From: CAZQQN01 sp964549595
Lineage (GTDB): Bacteria; Bacteroidota; Bacteroidia; CAILMK01; CAYYUA01
DNA: 13,295 bases
Assembly: GCA_964549595.1 (NCBI GenBank)
Contig: CAZJWK010000080.1
Span: forward strand, 1-13,295
Reading direction: 5' to 3'
Part shown: one piece after another, positions 7,379 through 13,295 of the stretch
Layout: every line of letters begins with the position of its first letter
Numbering within the stretch: position 1 is the stretch's first letter
Notes under the pieces: generated by a model
Database searches by the model: none
Told to the model about the DNA's origin: nothing
What the model saw: the letters and a program-made list of their open reading frames with translations, nothing else
Translations under genes and position numbers: made by a program

Positions 7379-9622
7379 TTACCGGTAAAACCGATAAAGC
7401 AATAAAGGCAGGAGCAGTAAATCAGTCAATAAGGCACTTAATAAGGTTATTCCGGTCAAGAACCCTATGTAATAAGTGACCGTAAAATCAGAAAACATTA
7501 ACGTAGTAAAACCTGCAAGCAGGATGATGGTGGTAAAGGTAATGGCTTTACCTGTTTCCATAAAAGTTTTTTGTACAGCCCTCACCCTTCCTGCACCTTT
7601 TAATTTTTCGATTTTGAAGCGGGAGAGGAAATGAATGGTGTCATCTACCGCTATGCCAAAAGCAATGGTGAAAATGATAGAAGTAGTTGCTTTTAAACTG
7701 ATCCCTGTAAAACCCATTACAGCACCGGCAATGATAAGGGGTATGACGTTGGGTATTAGAGAAATGAATAGCATTTTGAATTGCCTGAAAAGCAATACCA
7801 TTAAAGCACCTACCACGAGGAAAGCCAAACCCAACCCTGTTAAAAGGTTGGCCAATAAATAATCATTATTTTTATCCACCAAATACAATTTTCCGGTTAT
7901 GCGAAAATCTACTACTGAGGAGTCCACATTTCTTTTTTCCCAGTCCCGGATTTTTTCATATAGCGCCTCCACACTATCGGAGCCTATATCATTCATTCTC
8001 CCTGTGATCCTTCCCATTTTTCCATCCTTACTTATGACGGCTGAGAACACTGTGCCTCTTCCCCGATCAATAAAATCCCGGATTTTTTGAAATTGTGTAG
8101 AATCATTGGGTATTTCATAAGCTTCAGGGTTCCCGTTGGATAGGCTTTTATTAATGGTTCGGTAAACCGTTAAAGGGGATATTAGGTGGTTTATGGATTT
8201 ATGGGATTCAAGATGGTCTTCAAAGTTATTGATTGCTTTAACGACTTCCGGGGATTTTATCGAATATCCGGATTTGGGCATGGCAGCAATTTCTAAGGCC
8301 CGAACTCCGGCAAATTTGTTTTCAAAGAAGCGAAAATCTTTTCTGATCTTGCTATTTTCCGGGACATCGGTTAGCATGTAGACATTTTGGGAAATTTTTG
8401 TAATGCCCCAAATGCTAATTCCGATAATTATCAGGCTAGCGACCCAAATAGATTTCTGATTTCGGCTGATTAAACTGAAAATTTTGCCCATAAATGGGTT
8501 TATGGAAAAAATTCGCTTCTGTTTTCGGGTTAATTGGTGAGCATCGAAATTGACAAGAACCATTGTTGTGAAAAAGATGACCGTCAAATAAGCAATGAAA
8601 ACCCCTACGGCCGCATAAATCCCAAAATTTTTCAACGGCGGTATTTGAGAACTTAACAATGCCAGGAACCCAATGGATGTGGTAAGAGAAGTCAGTAAAG
8701 TGGCGAAACCAATCTCCCTGATGGTGGTATGCATGGAATGAATCCTTGAATTTCCCCTTTCAAGTTCATCGAGGTATTTACTTTTAATGTGTATGACATC
8801 CGACATTCCAATGATAAGCATCAAAGTAGGGTAGAGGGTACTCATGATATCCAGTGGAATGCCAAAAAATCCCAAAATCCCGAAAAATAGAACCATCCCC
8901 ATTATTACTGAGGTCATGGGAATTAAAATCCCTAAAGGCTTTCGGTAAATCAGGAATAAGATCAGTAATAGAATTACTGTACAGAGTACTATGTAAAATA
9001 CCACTTCTTTTTGGATCCTTTCCACAAAGGTTACCTGGCTTATGGTTCTGCCTGCAAAATGAACTTTGGGGAAACCAAAATCTTCAACGATGTCCCTGAT
9101 GTTATTGATAAATATTGTGGCCGAATCCTGAGATAAGTAAGGCTTGGTTTTAACAAGCAAGGTGATGGCTTCTGCATCTTTTGATATCAAATAATTTGGC
9201 CACCTCGGGTCATTGAATATTTCTGTACTATCGGCCTTATAACGTTCAGGTTGTTTAAAATGCAGAATAGGGGATTCAATAAACCCAAAAGGCCCTTTTA
9301 TAGGTTCTTTGATATTGGTTATGCTGCTTACTTTTTGAACTTGCTCCAGCGAGTTAACGGAATCCGAAAAGGCCTCAACCTTATTTAAAAAGGTAGAGTC
9401 AAAGATGCTTTTCTGATGGTCAATCCCTGTTAATAAATAATTGTCATCAGCTTCCAGTTTGCTTTCGTATTTTTTCAAAAAAGTCAGGTGAGGATTGTTG
9501 GTAGGGAAGAACCGGTCTATTTTGTAGATAAACTCAAGGTCTTTTAGGTGATAGGCGAAGAAGATGAGTACAAGCAGGTAACCAATAATAAAGTGCCTGT
9601 TAAAGCGGAGTAGGGTTTTCAT
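7379..9622 (-). CDS. RND superfamily (MMPL/patched-type) membrane transporter
   Basis: A 747-residue inner-membrane transporter made of two similar halves, each with one leading helix, a large periplasmic loop and a five-helix bundle (helices near 10-24, 207-226, 233-255, 259-275, 305-324 and 335-356 in the first half; 391-409 and 590-745 in the second). Charged residues sit where RND proton-relay positions are expected: GMSDVIH (272-278, Asp275) in the first half and GIAVDDTIHF (656-665, Asp660/661) in the second. The length and the lone gene fit MMPL/patched/HpnN-like exporters of lipids or hydrophobic compounds better than AcrB-type pumps, which are over 1000 residues. No adaptor or outer-membrane channel gene is adjacent, so the substrate is unknown. 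It is transcribed away from the MerR-type regulator across a 679-bp gap; regulation by it is only a possibility. Confidence 0.9.
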   Translation of the reverse strand: MKTLLRFNRHFIIGYLLVLIFFAYHLKDLEFIYKIDRFFPTNNPHLTFLKKYESKLEADDNYLLTGIDHQKSIFDSTFLNKVEAFSDSVNSLEQVQKVSSITNIKEPIKGPFGFIESPILHFKQPERYKADSTEIFNDPRWPNYLISKDAEAITLLVKTKPYLSQDSATIFINNIRDIVEDFGFPKVHFAGRTISQVTFVERIQKEVVFYIVLCTVILLLILFLIYRKPLGILIPMTSVIMGMVLFFGILGFFGIPLDIMSTLYPTLMLIIGMSDVIHIKSKYLDELERGNSRIHSMHTTIREIGFATLLTSLTTSIGFLALLSSQIPPLKNFGIYAAVGVFIAYLTVIFFTTMVLVNFDAHQLTRKQKRIFSINPFMGKIFSLISRNQKSIWVASLIIIGISIWGITKISQNVYMLTDVPENSKIRKDFRFFENKFAGVRALEIAAMPKSGYSIKSPEVVKAINNFEDHLESHKSINHLISPLTVYRTINKSLSNGNPEAYEIPNDSTQFQKIRDFIDRGRGTVFSAVISKDGKMGRITGRMNDIGSDSVEALYEKIRDWEKRNVDSSVVDFRITGKLYLVDKNNDYLLANLLTGLGLAFLVVGALMVLLFRQFKMLFISLIPNVIPLIIAGAVMGFTGISLKATTSIIFTIAFGIAVDDTIHFLSRFKIEKLKGAGRVRAVQKTFMETGKAITFTTIILLAGFTTLMFSDFTVTYYIGFLTGITLLSALLTDLLLLPLLLYRFYR

Positions 9623-10301
9623 CAGGGATTATGGAATAGTTTTTTCAATATTAAAACCTTGAATGCTCAATTTGTTTAAGAACCTGGTTTTTCAATCAAG
9701 GATTGGGTGTCAAATTTAGGATTGAAATTCCGCTTCTGAAAGCTTAAGGCAGCTTGCTTTTGTTAAAATTGACCCTTTTTACGGGATGTCAAGCCGTAAG
9801 TTTTCCTGAAATGGCCGGCAAATTGAGCACATTATGCCCTTTTTTGATACTTTAAAAAAATTTTAAAAAGGTATACAGGGGGTAGCATGTAATAGGCTTT
9901 CAGTCGAATTAAGTCGTCACAATATCCGAGGTATAGTATTGATTTCATTATACCAAAAGGATTAACCTTATCGGATAAAAGGGCTCAACAAAATCCTGAA
10001 CTTTAAGGGGCATTAAAAGGCAATGAATCCGCTTTTAACACTTATGATATGCTTCTTTCAGTTTTTTACCATAAAAGGGTTTAAAAAATTGTTTAACACA
10101 ACAGGATTAATTTTAGACTTCAACATTTACCTTTTCATGGTATTTTTGGCCATTGGGGAAGGGGCACTTATTGCTCATAGAATGGGGTTGCTTTTGATTA
10201 ATCAGGGGTTCTTAATGAAGGTTTTAGGAATTTCGTTCAAGACGTTTGAAATTCGTTTGAACAAAATGGAAGATTGTAGGTTGTAATTAAAAAGTTCAAA
10301 A
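9623..10301. other. long divergent intergenic region before the MerR-type gene
   Basis: About 680 bp without a gene I can support. On the minus strand TAAATTTG (9711-9718), an exact TAnnTTTG -7 match about 90 bp before the transporter ATG, is a candidate promoter. A short palindrome, GTATAC, is at 9871-9876 within an AT-rich tract. A possible 87-codon plus-strand reading frame (10023-10286) is rich in Phe/Leu/Ile and has no recognisable motif; I treat it as chance. The length suggests room for regulation of the divergent regulator and transporter. Confidence 0.5.
9711..9718 (-). promoter_or_regulatory. candidate -7 element of the RND transporter promoter
   Basis: TAAATTTG on the minus strand matches TAnnTTTG exactly. 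There is no clear -33 partner, and the leader to the ATG would be about 80 nt. Confidence 0.3.
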
Positions 10302-11228
10302 TTGGGGAAGTATTCTATCAAGGACCTGGAGTATCTGACGGACATTAAGGCACATACAATCCGAATTTGGGAACAACGGCATCATATTCTGGAACCGAAG
10401 CGTTCGGAAACCAACATCCGCTATTATACCGATGAGGATTTAAAATATTTGTTGAACGTTAGCCTTCTATACAACCAAAATTATAAGATTTCTAAAATTG
10501 CTACCTGGACCCCTGATGAGGTAGCCGATAAAGTTTATGAACTTTCGGAAAATACCTATGACCATGATAGTCAGATCAATGCGCTTACCATTTCAATGAT
10601 TGAGATGGATGAAGAACGTTTTGAAAAGATCTTATCGACCAACATACTCCAGGCTGGTTTTGAAAAGACCATGCTTACCCTTATACACCCTTTTTTGAAA
10701 AAAATTGGAATTCTTTGGCAAACCGGTGCTATCAATCCGGCTCATGAACATTTTATTAGTCATTTAATTCGTCAAAAAATTATCGTGGCCATTGATGGCC
10801 AAATGGTTCCGAAACACCCCGAAGCCAAGAAGTATTTACTGTTTTTGCCGGAGGAAGAAAATCACGAGATAGGTTTGTTATTCGCAAATTTCATCCTAAA
10901 GTCACGGCAGAATAAGGTTGTTTATTTAGGGGCTAATGTTCCTCTTACGGATGTTAAAGATGTGTACGATTTTCACAATCCTGATTATATCTTGACCATT
11001 TTTACTTCTAAGCCGGTAAGTAGCGAGATACAGGAATTTGTGAATGAATTGGCCGCATTGTTACCTAAATCCACCATTCTGATGAGTGGTTTCCAATGTT
11101 TTCATAACTCCATAGATGTACCTTCTAATGGGTTATTGATCGATTCGTTCGAAGCATTGATTAATTTTTCATGGGAACATAGCCTTGGGACCAGTAGAGA
11201 AGAAGCTACTCCGGATTCTAATCCTTAA
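10302..11228 (+). CDS. MerR-type regulator with cobalamin-binding domain (CarH/LitR-like)
   Basis: A 308-residue transcription factor. Residues 3-70 are a MerR winged helix-turn-helix (YSIKDLEYLTDIKAHTIRIW, then the RYYTDEDLKYL wing). Residues ~85-165 are the four-helix B12-cap domain with W139 and E149-H150, the W-x9-EH signature of AdoB12-sensing CarH proteins. Residues ~175-290 are a Rossmann-like B12-binding domain with E186-N-H188-E-I-G191, the ExHxxG motif whose His is the lower cobalt ligand. The family represses carotenoid or other light-induced genes in the dark, and light releases it. Residue 140, next to the Trp, is Gln where Thermus CarH has the light-state His ligand. The start is TTG 10302: an in-frame TAA at 10284 excludes anything longer, and this start gives the usual family N terminus. 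The 3' end overlaps a broken convergent gene by 11 bp. Confidence 0.9.
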   Translation: MGKYSIKDLEYLTDIKAHTIRIWEQRHHILEPKRSETNIRYYTDEDLKYLLNVSLLYNQNYKISKIATWTPDEVADKVYELSENTYDHDSQINALTISMIEMDEERFEKILSTNILQAGFEKTMLTLIHPFLKKIGILWQTGAINPAHEHFISHLIRQKIIVAIDGQMVPKHPEAKKYLLFLPEEENHEIGLLFANFILKSRQNKVVYLGANVPLTDVKDVYDFHNPDYILTIFTSKPVSSEIQEFVNELAALLPKSTILMSGFQCFHNSIDVPSNGLLIDSFEALINFSWEHSLGTSREEATPDSNP

Positions 11229-11450
11229 CGTCCGGAATGCTTCCAAAAGGGTAGTAATCCGCAGACTCTCTGAACATGACTCTTTTTAGCCCGGCCAGAA
11301 ATAATAGGGATATGTCTGAACTTACGGCCATCGGGTAAATTAAAATCACATTTACAGCTTCTAATATCGGTTTTTTATGTAGACTTAAAAAGCTACTCCG
11401 CTAAAAAAAGTGATAAGAAAAAGACGATTAACCTTAAAGGAATGCTCCAT
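11218..11450 (-). pseudogene. small two-helix membrane protein gene with a one-base frameshift
   Basis: Read on the minus strand, ATG at 11450 opens a frame coding MEHSFKVNRLFLITFFSGVAF and then reaches TAA just after a run of five T (A run at 11387-11391 on the plus strand). Adding one T to that run restores a continuous 77-residue protein ending with a TAG at 11218-11220. The joined product has two hydrophobic stretches (about 10-22 and 33-54) and a polar tail ending ADYYPFG-SIPDVKD. The reconstruction is persuasive because both halves look like coding sequence and one base joins them. It could be a true pseudogene, a homopolymer sequencing error, or programmed slippage. It overlaps the convergent MerR gene by 11 bp at the 3' ends. 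I recognise no family. Confidence 0.55.
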
Positions 11451-11499
11451 GTCATTCCTGCGATTTAGCCTGCGACAATTGGCCGGCAATATTTTGTTT

Positions 11500-11740
11500 G
11501 TATAACTTTAGTGGTTTTAAACACTAATCTGCCCCTTTCAAAGTGGTTTGCAAAGAGCGGTCTCAGCGGGACGCTAAGACCAGTTTCGGGGCTTGACCCC
11601 ATAATTCCTTGATTATCAACGGATGGTTCTTATTTGAACCTGTGAAGCAGCTCATCAGTATTTTAGCAAATGAAAGATTCAAGGAGTAAACGGTTTTGTT
11701 TACTTTTTGCATGGAATGGCCCCGCCCCTGGCCAATTTCT
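11500..11740. repeat. hairpin-rich, GC-rich block, possible decayed repeat element
   Basis: This block has no credible gene but several inverted repeats: GGTCTCAGCG (11559-11568) with CGCTAAGACC (11572-11581), one mismatch and a 3-nt loop; AGTAAAC (11685-11691) with GTTTACT (11698-11704), followed by four T; and TGGCC (11717-11721) with GGCCA (11730-11734). Its base composition differs from the AT-rich sequence on either side, and it replaces the 3' end of the broken gene at 11663-11983. It may be a MITE/REP-like element or a structured RNA. The boundaries are estimates. Confidence 0.4.
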
Positions 11741-11983
11741 ATCCCCACCTTCATATTTTTTACTATTAACCTTGAATTCAACACTTAGTAAATAATCATC
11801 ACCACTTTTTGTACCAGAAGTATCTATATCATAAATTTTCCCCACTGTATAACCACCACTTTCCTCTAAAGCTTGGTTAAGCTTATATTTTTGATAACTA
11901 TAATAAATTACTACACCTGCTAAGGCTATTCAGATAGCCCAATGAAGATTGTTAAAATCACGGAAAATTTTCTTTAAATTCAT
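11663..11983 (-). pseudogene. degraded small membrane protein with in-frame stop and replaced 3' end
   Basis: From ATG at 11983 the minus strand codes MNLKKIFRDFNNLHWAI, then a TGA at 11930-11932 (codon 18), then in the same frame IALAGVVIYYSYQKYKLNQA and a soluble segment with GKIYDID, GDDYLLSVEFKVNSKKYEGG. A TGG-to-TGA change would restore one continuous N-terminal membrane helix, so this looks like one gene with a nonsense mutation. After about 11745 the translation becomes unlike protein (WPGAGPF...), where the frame enters the hairpin-rich block, so the original 3' end seems lost to an insertion or rearrangement. The frame finally stops at 11663. I recognise no family; the shape is a single-pass membrane protein with a small beta-rich domain. 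Confidence 0.6.
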
Positions 11984-12056
11984 TTTAATTACCAAATTGA
12001 CGATTAATTCTATTCTTCGGGATAGCCCCTCCTAATTCAATGGAAATCTGGAAAAT

Positions 12057-12094
12057 CTATTTTACAGGATCCCGATAAATCGGGATCCTTTTTT
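12057..12094. repeat. palindromic repeat flanking the Y1 transposase (downstream copy)
   Basis: The segment 12057-12086 matches 12701-12730 at 29 of 30 bases. Its core ATCCCGATAAATCGGGAT is a perfect 8-bp palindrome with a 2-nt centre. Here the stem is extended to 11 bp (12066-12089, AGGATCCCGAT / ATCGGGATCCT) and followed by six T on the plus strand, so it could also act as a terminator for plus-strand transcription. It lies about 20 bp beyond the transposase stop. Confidence 0.85.
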
Positions 12095-12110
12095 AAAGGT
12101 GTTTCAAGCC

Positions 12111-12569
12111 TTAATTCATTTGATTACTTTTATTAAAAGGATTCGTTAGTCCGTGTTTTTTACAAATGGCCTCGATTTCATCGTTGGTAGATTGTTCCCT
12201 ATGGTGCTGTTCCTGGTTTTCTATGTATGCTTTTGTTTTTTCTAAATGGGAAATGCTGACACTAAAAGCGCCATATCCTGTTTGCCAAGCAAATGGCCCA
12301 ATAGATTCCCGAAAATTTTTATTGATCCATCTTGAACTACTTCCTTTTAAATATTGGGCAGCATTGCCTATTGATAAATGAGCAGGTAACGAAACCAATA
12401 GATGAATATGATCTTCGACACCTCCGCTGATCATTACAGGCATCTTGTAATCGTCACCAACCTTAGCAAAAAATGGAGCTAAATGCTCCCTCAAATCAGG
12501 TTTTAATAAGGGGGAGCTATTTTTCGTCCTGAAGATAAAGTGAATGTAAAAGGCAATGTAATTGCTCAT
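12111..12569 (-). CDS. Y1 transposase (IS200/IS605 TnpA / RAYT-like)
   Basis: A 152-residue single-strand DNA transposase of the Y1 HUH family. The HUH motif is H54-I-H56 in EDHIHLLVS, and the catalytic tyrosine is Y115 in KAYIENQEQHH, with Q119 and the His pair usual for this group. The fold ends with a short charged tail. The full catalytic set is present, with no frameshift, so it may be active. Such proteins cut at the foot of DNA hairpins, and this gene lies between two copies of a palindromic repeat (12057-12086 and 12701-12730) with more copies beyond. No TnpB/IscB partner is present. That layout fits either a small IS200-type element or a domesticated RAYT with REP-like palindromes. 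A promoter with both elements is visible upstream. Confidence 0.92.
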   Translation of the reverse strand: MSNYIAFYIHFIFRTKNSSPLLKPDLREHLAPFFAKVGDDYKMPVMISGGVEDHIHLLVSLPAHLSIGNAAQYLKGSSSRWINKNFRESIGPFAWQTGYGAFSVSISHLEKTKAYIENQEQHHREQSTNDEIEAICKKHGLTNPFNKSNQMN

Positions 12570-12612
12570 ATCCTGATTTTGAATACTAAAATGACAATTA
12601 ATGGTGAAATAT

Positions 12613-12640
12613 CAAAACTATTCAATTTAAAACAGGCAAA
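12613..12640 (-). promoter_or_regulatory. promoter of the Y1 transposase
   Basis: On the minus strand: TTTG (12637-12640), a 16-nt spacer, then TAGTTTTG (12613-12620), an exact TAnnTTTG, 43 bp before the ATG. The spacer is slightly short for this promoter class. It suggests that the transposase has its own promoter. Confidence 0.5.
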
Positions 12641-12678
12641 TCCTTAAAAATACCCCCTTTTAAGAGGTTTCCGAAGTA

Positions 12679-12793
12679 AGCCTGGCCATAAATGACCGGG
12701 CTATTTTACAGAATCCCGATAAATCGGGATAGGATCAACCCTTTCAAGGGGTTTCCGAAAAATAGCCTTGTCCTTCAGGGCAAGGCTATAGGG
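12679..12793. repeat. four-palindrome cassette, copy 1
   Basis: Four palindromes in series. P1 (12679-12702): AGCCTGG / CCGGGCT with inner CAT/ATG. P2 (12713-12730): ATCCCGATAAATCGGGAT. P3 (12737-12753): AACCC / GGGTT type, one C shorter than in copy 2. P4 (12762-12789): ATAGCCTTGTCC / GGGCAAGGCTAT with a TTCA tetraloop, 12 pairs including one G-T. It precedes the RHS-core fragment on the plus-strand map. A worn P3-like piece (CCCTTTTAAGAGG, then TTTCCGAA) lies just left, near 12656-12676. Confidence 0.9.
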
Positions 12794-13028
12794 CAAATAG
12801 CAGTCCAAGCGAGACCTTTAGAACAGTAGAGTCGGCCCGGTAAAAATCCGTCAGGGAGTCGGCATCCATATCCTGCGGGAGCTTGTGGTCCGTGATGGTA
12901 GCCAGGACATTGCCTGTGTGGTCCCGCAACTCGTACTGCCGTTTGCCCTGTATGTGCGTGTAATCCGTAGCCATTTCCGCCCGGAAGGGATCTGTTTTAT
13001 TCAAAGGTAATGAAGAAAGCCCGGCCAT
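12786..13028 (-). pseudogene. RHS/YD-repeat core fragment between palindrome cassettes
   Basis: An open frame of 80 codons on the minus strand. Its centre, GKRQYELRDHTGNVLATITD, followed by DADSLTDFYRADSTVLKVS, matches what I know of the RHS repeat-associated core of Bacteroidota (YEL-x-(N/D)H-x-GNV, then a spacer, then DYYPFG). The homology stops just before the expected DYYPFG; the frame runs into palindrome P4 of copy 1 and stops there. At the other end the ATG lies inside palindrome P1 of copy 2, so both ends are made by the repeat cassettes. It is too short to fold as an RHS shell and has no toxin or immunity partner. I call it a fragment carried by the repeat rather than a gene. Its base composition is visibly more GC-rich than the genes to the left. 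Confidence 0.65.
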
Positions 13029-13133
13029 AAATGACCGGGCTATTTTACAGAATCCCGATAAATCGGGATACGATCAACCCCTTTCAAGGGGTTTCCGAAA
13101 AATAGCCTTGTCCTTCAGGGCAAGGCTATAGGG
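13018..13133. repeat. four-palindrome cassette, copy 2
   Basis: The same order as copy 1: P1 (13018-13041, AGCCCGG / CCGGGCT), P2 (13052-13069), P3 (13076-13093, AACCCCTT / AAGGGGTT) and P4 (13102-13129). P1 starts 339 bp after P1 of copy 1 and P4 340 bp after P4 of copy 1. Differences are a few substitutions and one indel. The copy ends at the N gap. Confidence 0.92.
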
Positions 13134-13233
13134 NNNNNNNNNNNNNNNNNNNNNNNNNNNNNNNNNNNNNNNNNNNNNNNNNNNNNNNNNNNNNNNNNNN
13201 NNNNNNNNNNNNNNNNNNNNNNNNNNNNNNNNN
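13134..13233. other. 100-N scaffold gap inside the repeat array
   Basis: Exactly 100 N, a standard placeholder length. The left side stops at the end of P4 and the right side starts just before P1, the same two positions that flank the RHS-core fragment in the previous unit. The gap therefore probably hides at least one more ~222-bp RHS fragment and possibly many units. Confidence 0.95.
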
Positions 13234-13235
13234 AA

Positions 13236-13295
13236 AGCCCGGCCATAAATGACCGGGCTATTTTACAGAATCCCGATAAATCGGGATAGGATCAA
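13236..13295. repeat. four-palindrome cassette, copy 3 (cut by window end)
   Basis: P1 (13236-13259) and P2 (13270-13287) are present and match copy 2 base for base; the following AGGATCAA matches copy 1. The cassette continues beyond the window. Confidence 0.9.

Noticed and set aside
7379..9622. AcrB-type multidrug efflux pump
   Set aside because: 747 residues is too short for AcrB-type pumps and no periplasmic adaptor or TolC-like gene is adjacent; MMPL/patched-type fits better.
10023..10286. 87-codon plus-strand reading frame upstream of the MerR-type gene
   Set aside because: No motif, an excess of Phe/Leu/Ile/Lys as expected from AT-rich non-coding DNA, and no promoter seen. Not annotated as a gene.
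11218..11270. DYYPFG in the frameshifted small gene, as in RHS core domains
   Set aside because: The flanking residues do not match the RHS core, and the rest of the joined frame is a two-helix membrane protein, so the shared six residues are probably chance.
11286..11302. AGCCCGGCCA, identical to the left arm of palindrome P1
   Set aside because: The match stops after about ten bases and the right arm of the palindrome is absent; it lies within the frameshifted coding sequence.
11563..11784. 73-codon minus-strand reading frame in the hairpin-rich block
   Set aside because: It crosses inverted repeats and overlaps the better-supported broken gene in another frame; the translation has no protein-like pattern.
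12679..13295. CRISPR array
   Set aside because: Units are 339 bp with long complex cassettes and the intervening sequence is the same RHS fragment rather than unique spacers; no cas genes.

Overview
The window looks like a scaffolded draft (two runs of N) from a free-living Bacteroidota species, probably in or near the Cytophagia. Support: a type IX secretion C-terminal domain on a surface protein (3972-4820), TAnnTTTG-type promoter elements, few Shine-Dalgarno sites, moderate-to-low GC, and the fbp / GNAT / aspartate kinase neighbourhood I recall from this phylum. No phylogeny was possible.

Left two thirds (1-9622): ordinary chromosomal genes. From the left: a lipoprotein with an EF-hand-like loop (minus), class I fructose-1,6-bisphosphatase (minus), a divergent GNAT acetyltransferase and aspartate kinase pair (plus, 3 nt apart), a convergent secreted choice-of-anchor V / T9SS protein (minus), a secreted S9 prolyl-oligopeptidase-type peptidase (minus, with a 10-N gap), and a 747-aa RND/MMPL-type membrane transporter (minus). 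Two clear hairpin terminators and several TAnnTTTG promoters can be placed.

Middle (9623-11228): a long non-coding stretch, then a MerR-type regulator with a C-terminal cobalamin-binding domain. It keeps both CarH/LitR-type B12 signatures, W-x9-EH and ExHxxG. No carotenoid gene is in view; the nearest gene upstream is the divergently transcribed RND transporter.

Right end (11218-13295): a degraded, repeat-rich accessory zone. It holds two broken small membrane-protein genes (one with a one-base homopolymer frameshift, one with an in-frame TGA and a replaced 3' end), a hairpin-rich GC-rich block, an intact Y1 (IS200/IS605- or RAYT-like) transposase between two copies of a 30-bp palindrome-bearing repeat, and a 339-bp composite tandem repeat. 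Each repeat unit carries a cassette of four consecutive palindromes plus a fragment of RHS/YD-repeat core coding sequence. A 100-N assembly gap lies inside this array. The Y1 transposase plus palindromes plus RHS-core fragments is the most unusual part of the window: a candidate REP/RAYT-like system whose palindromes have become units of an RHS-fragment array. No function was tested.
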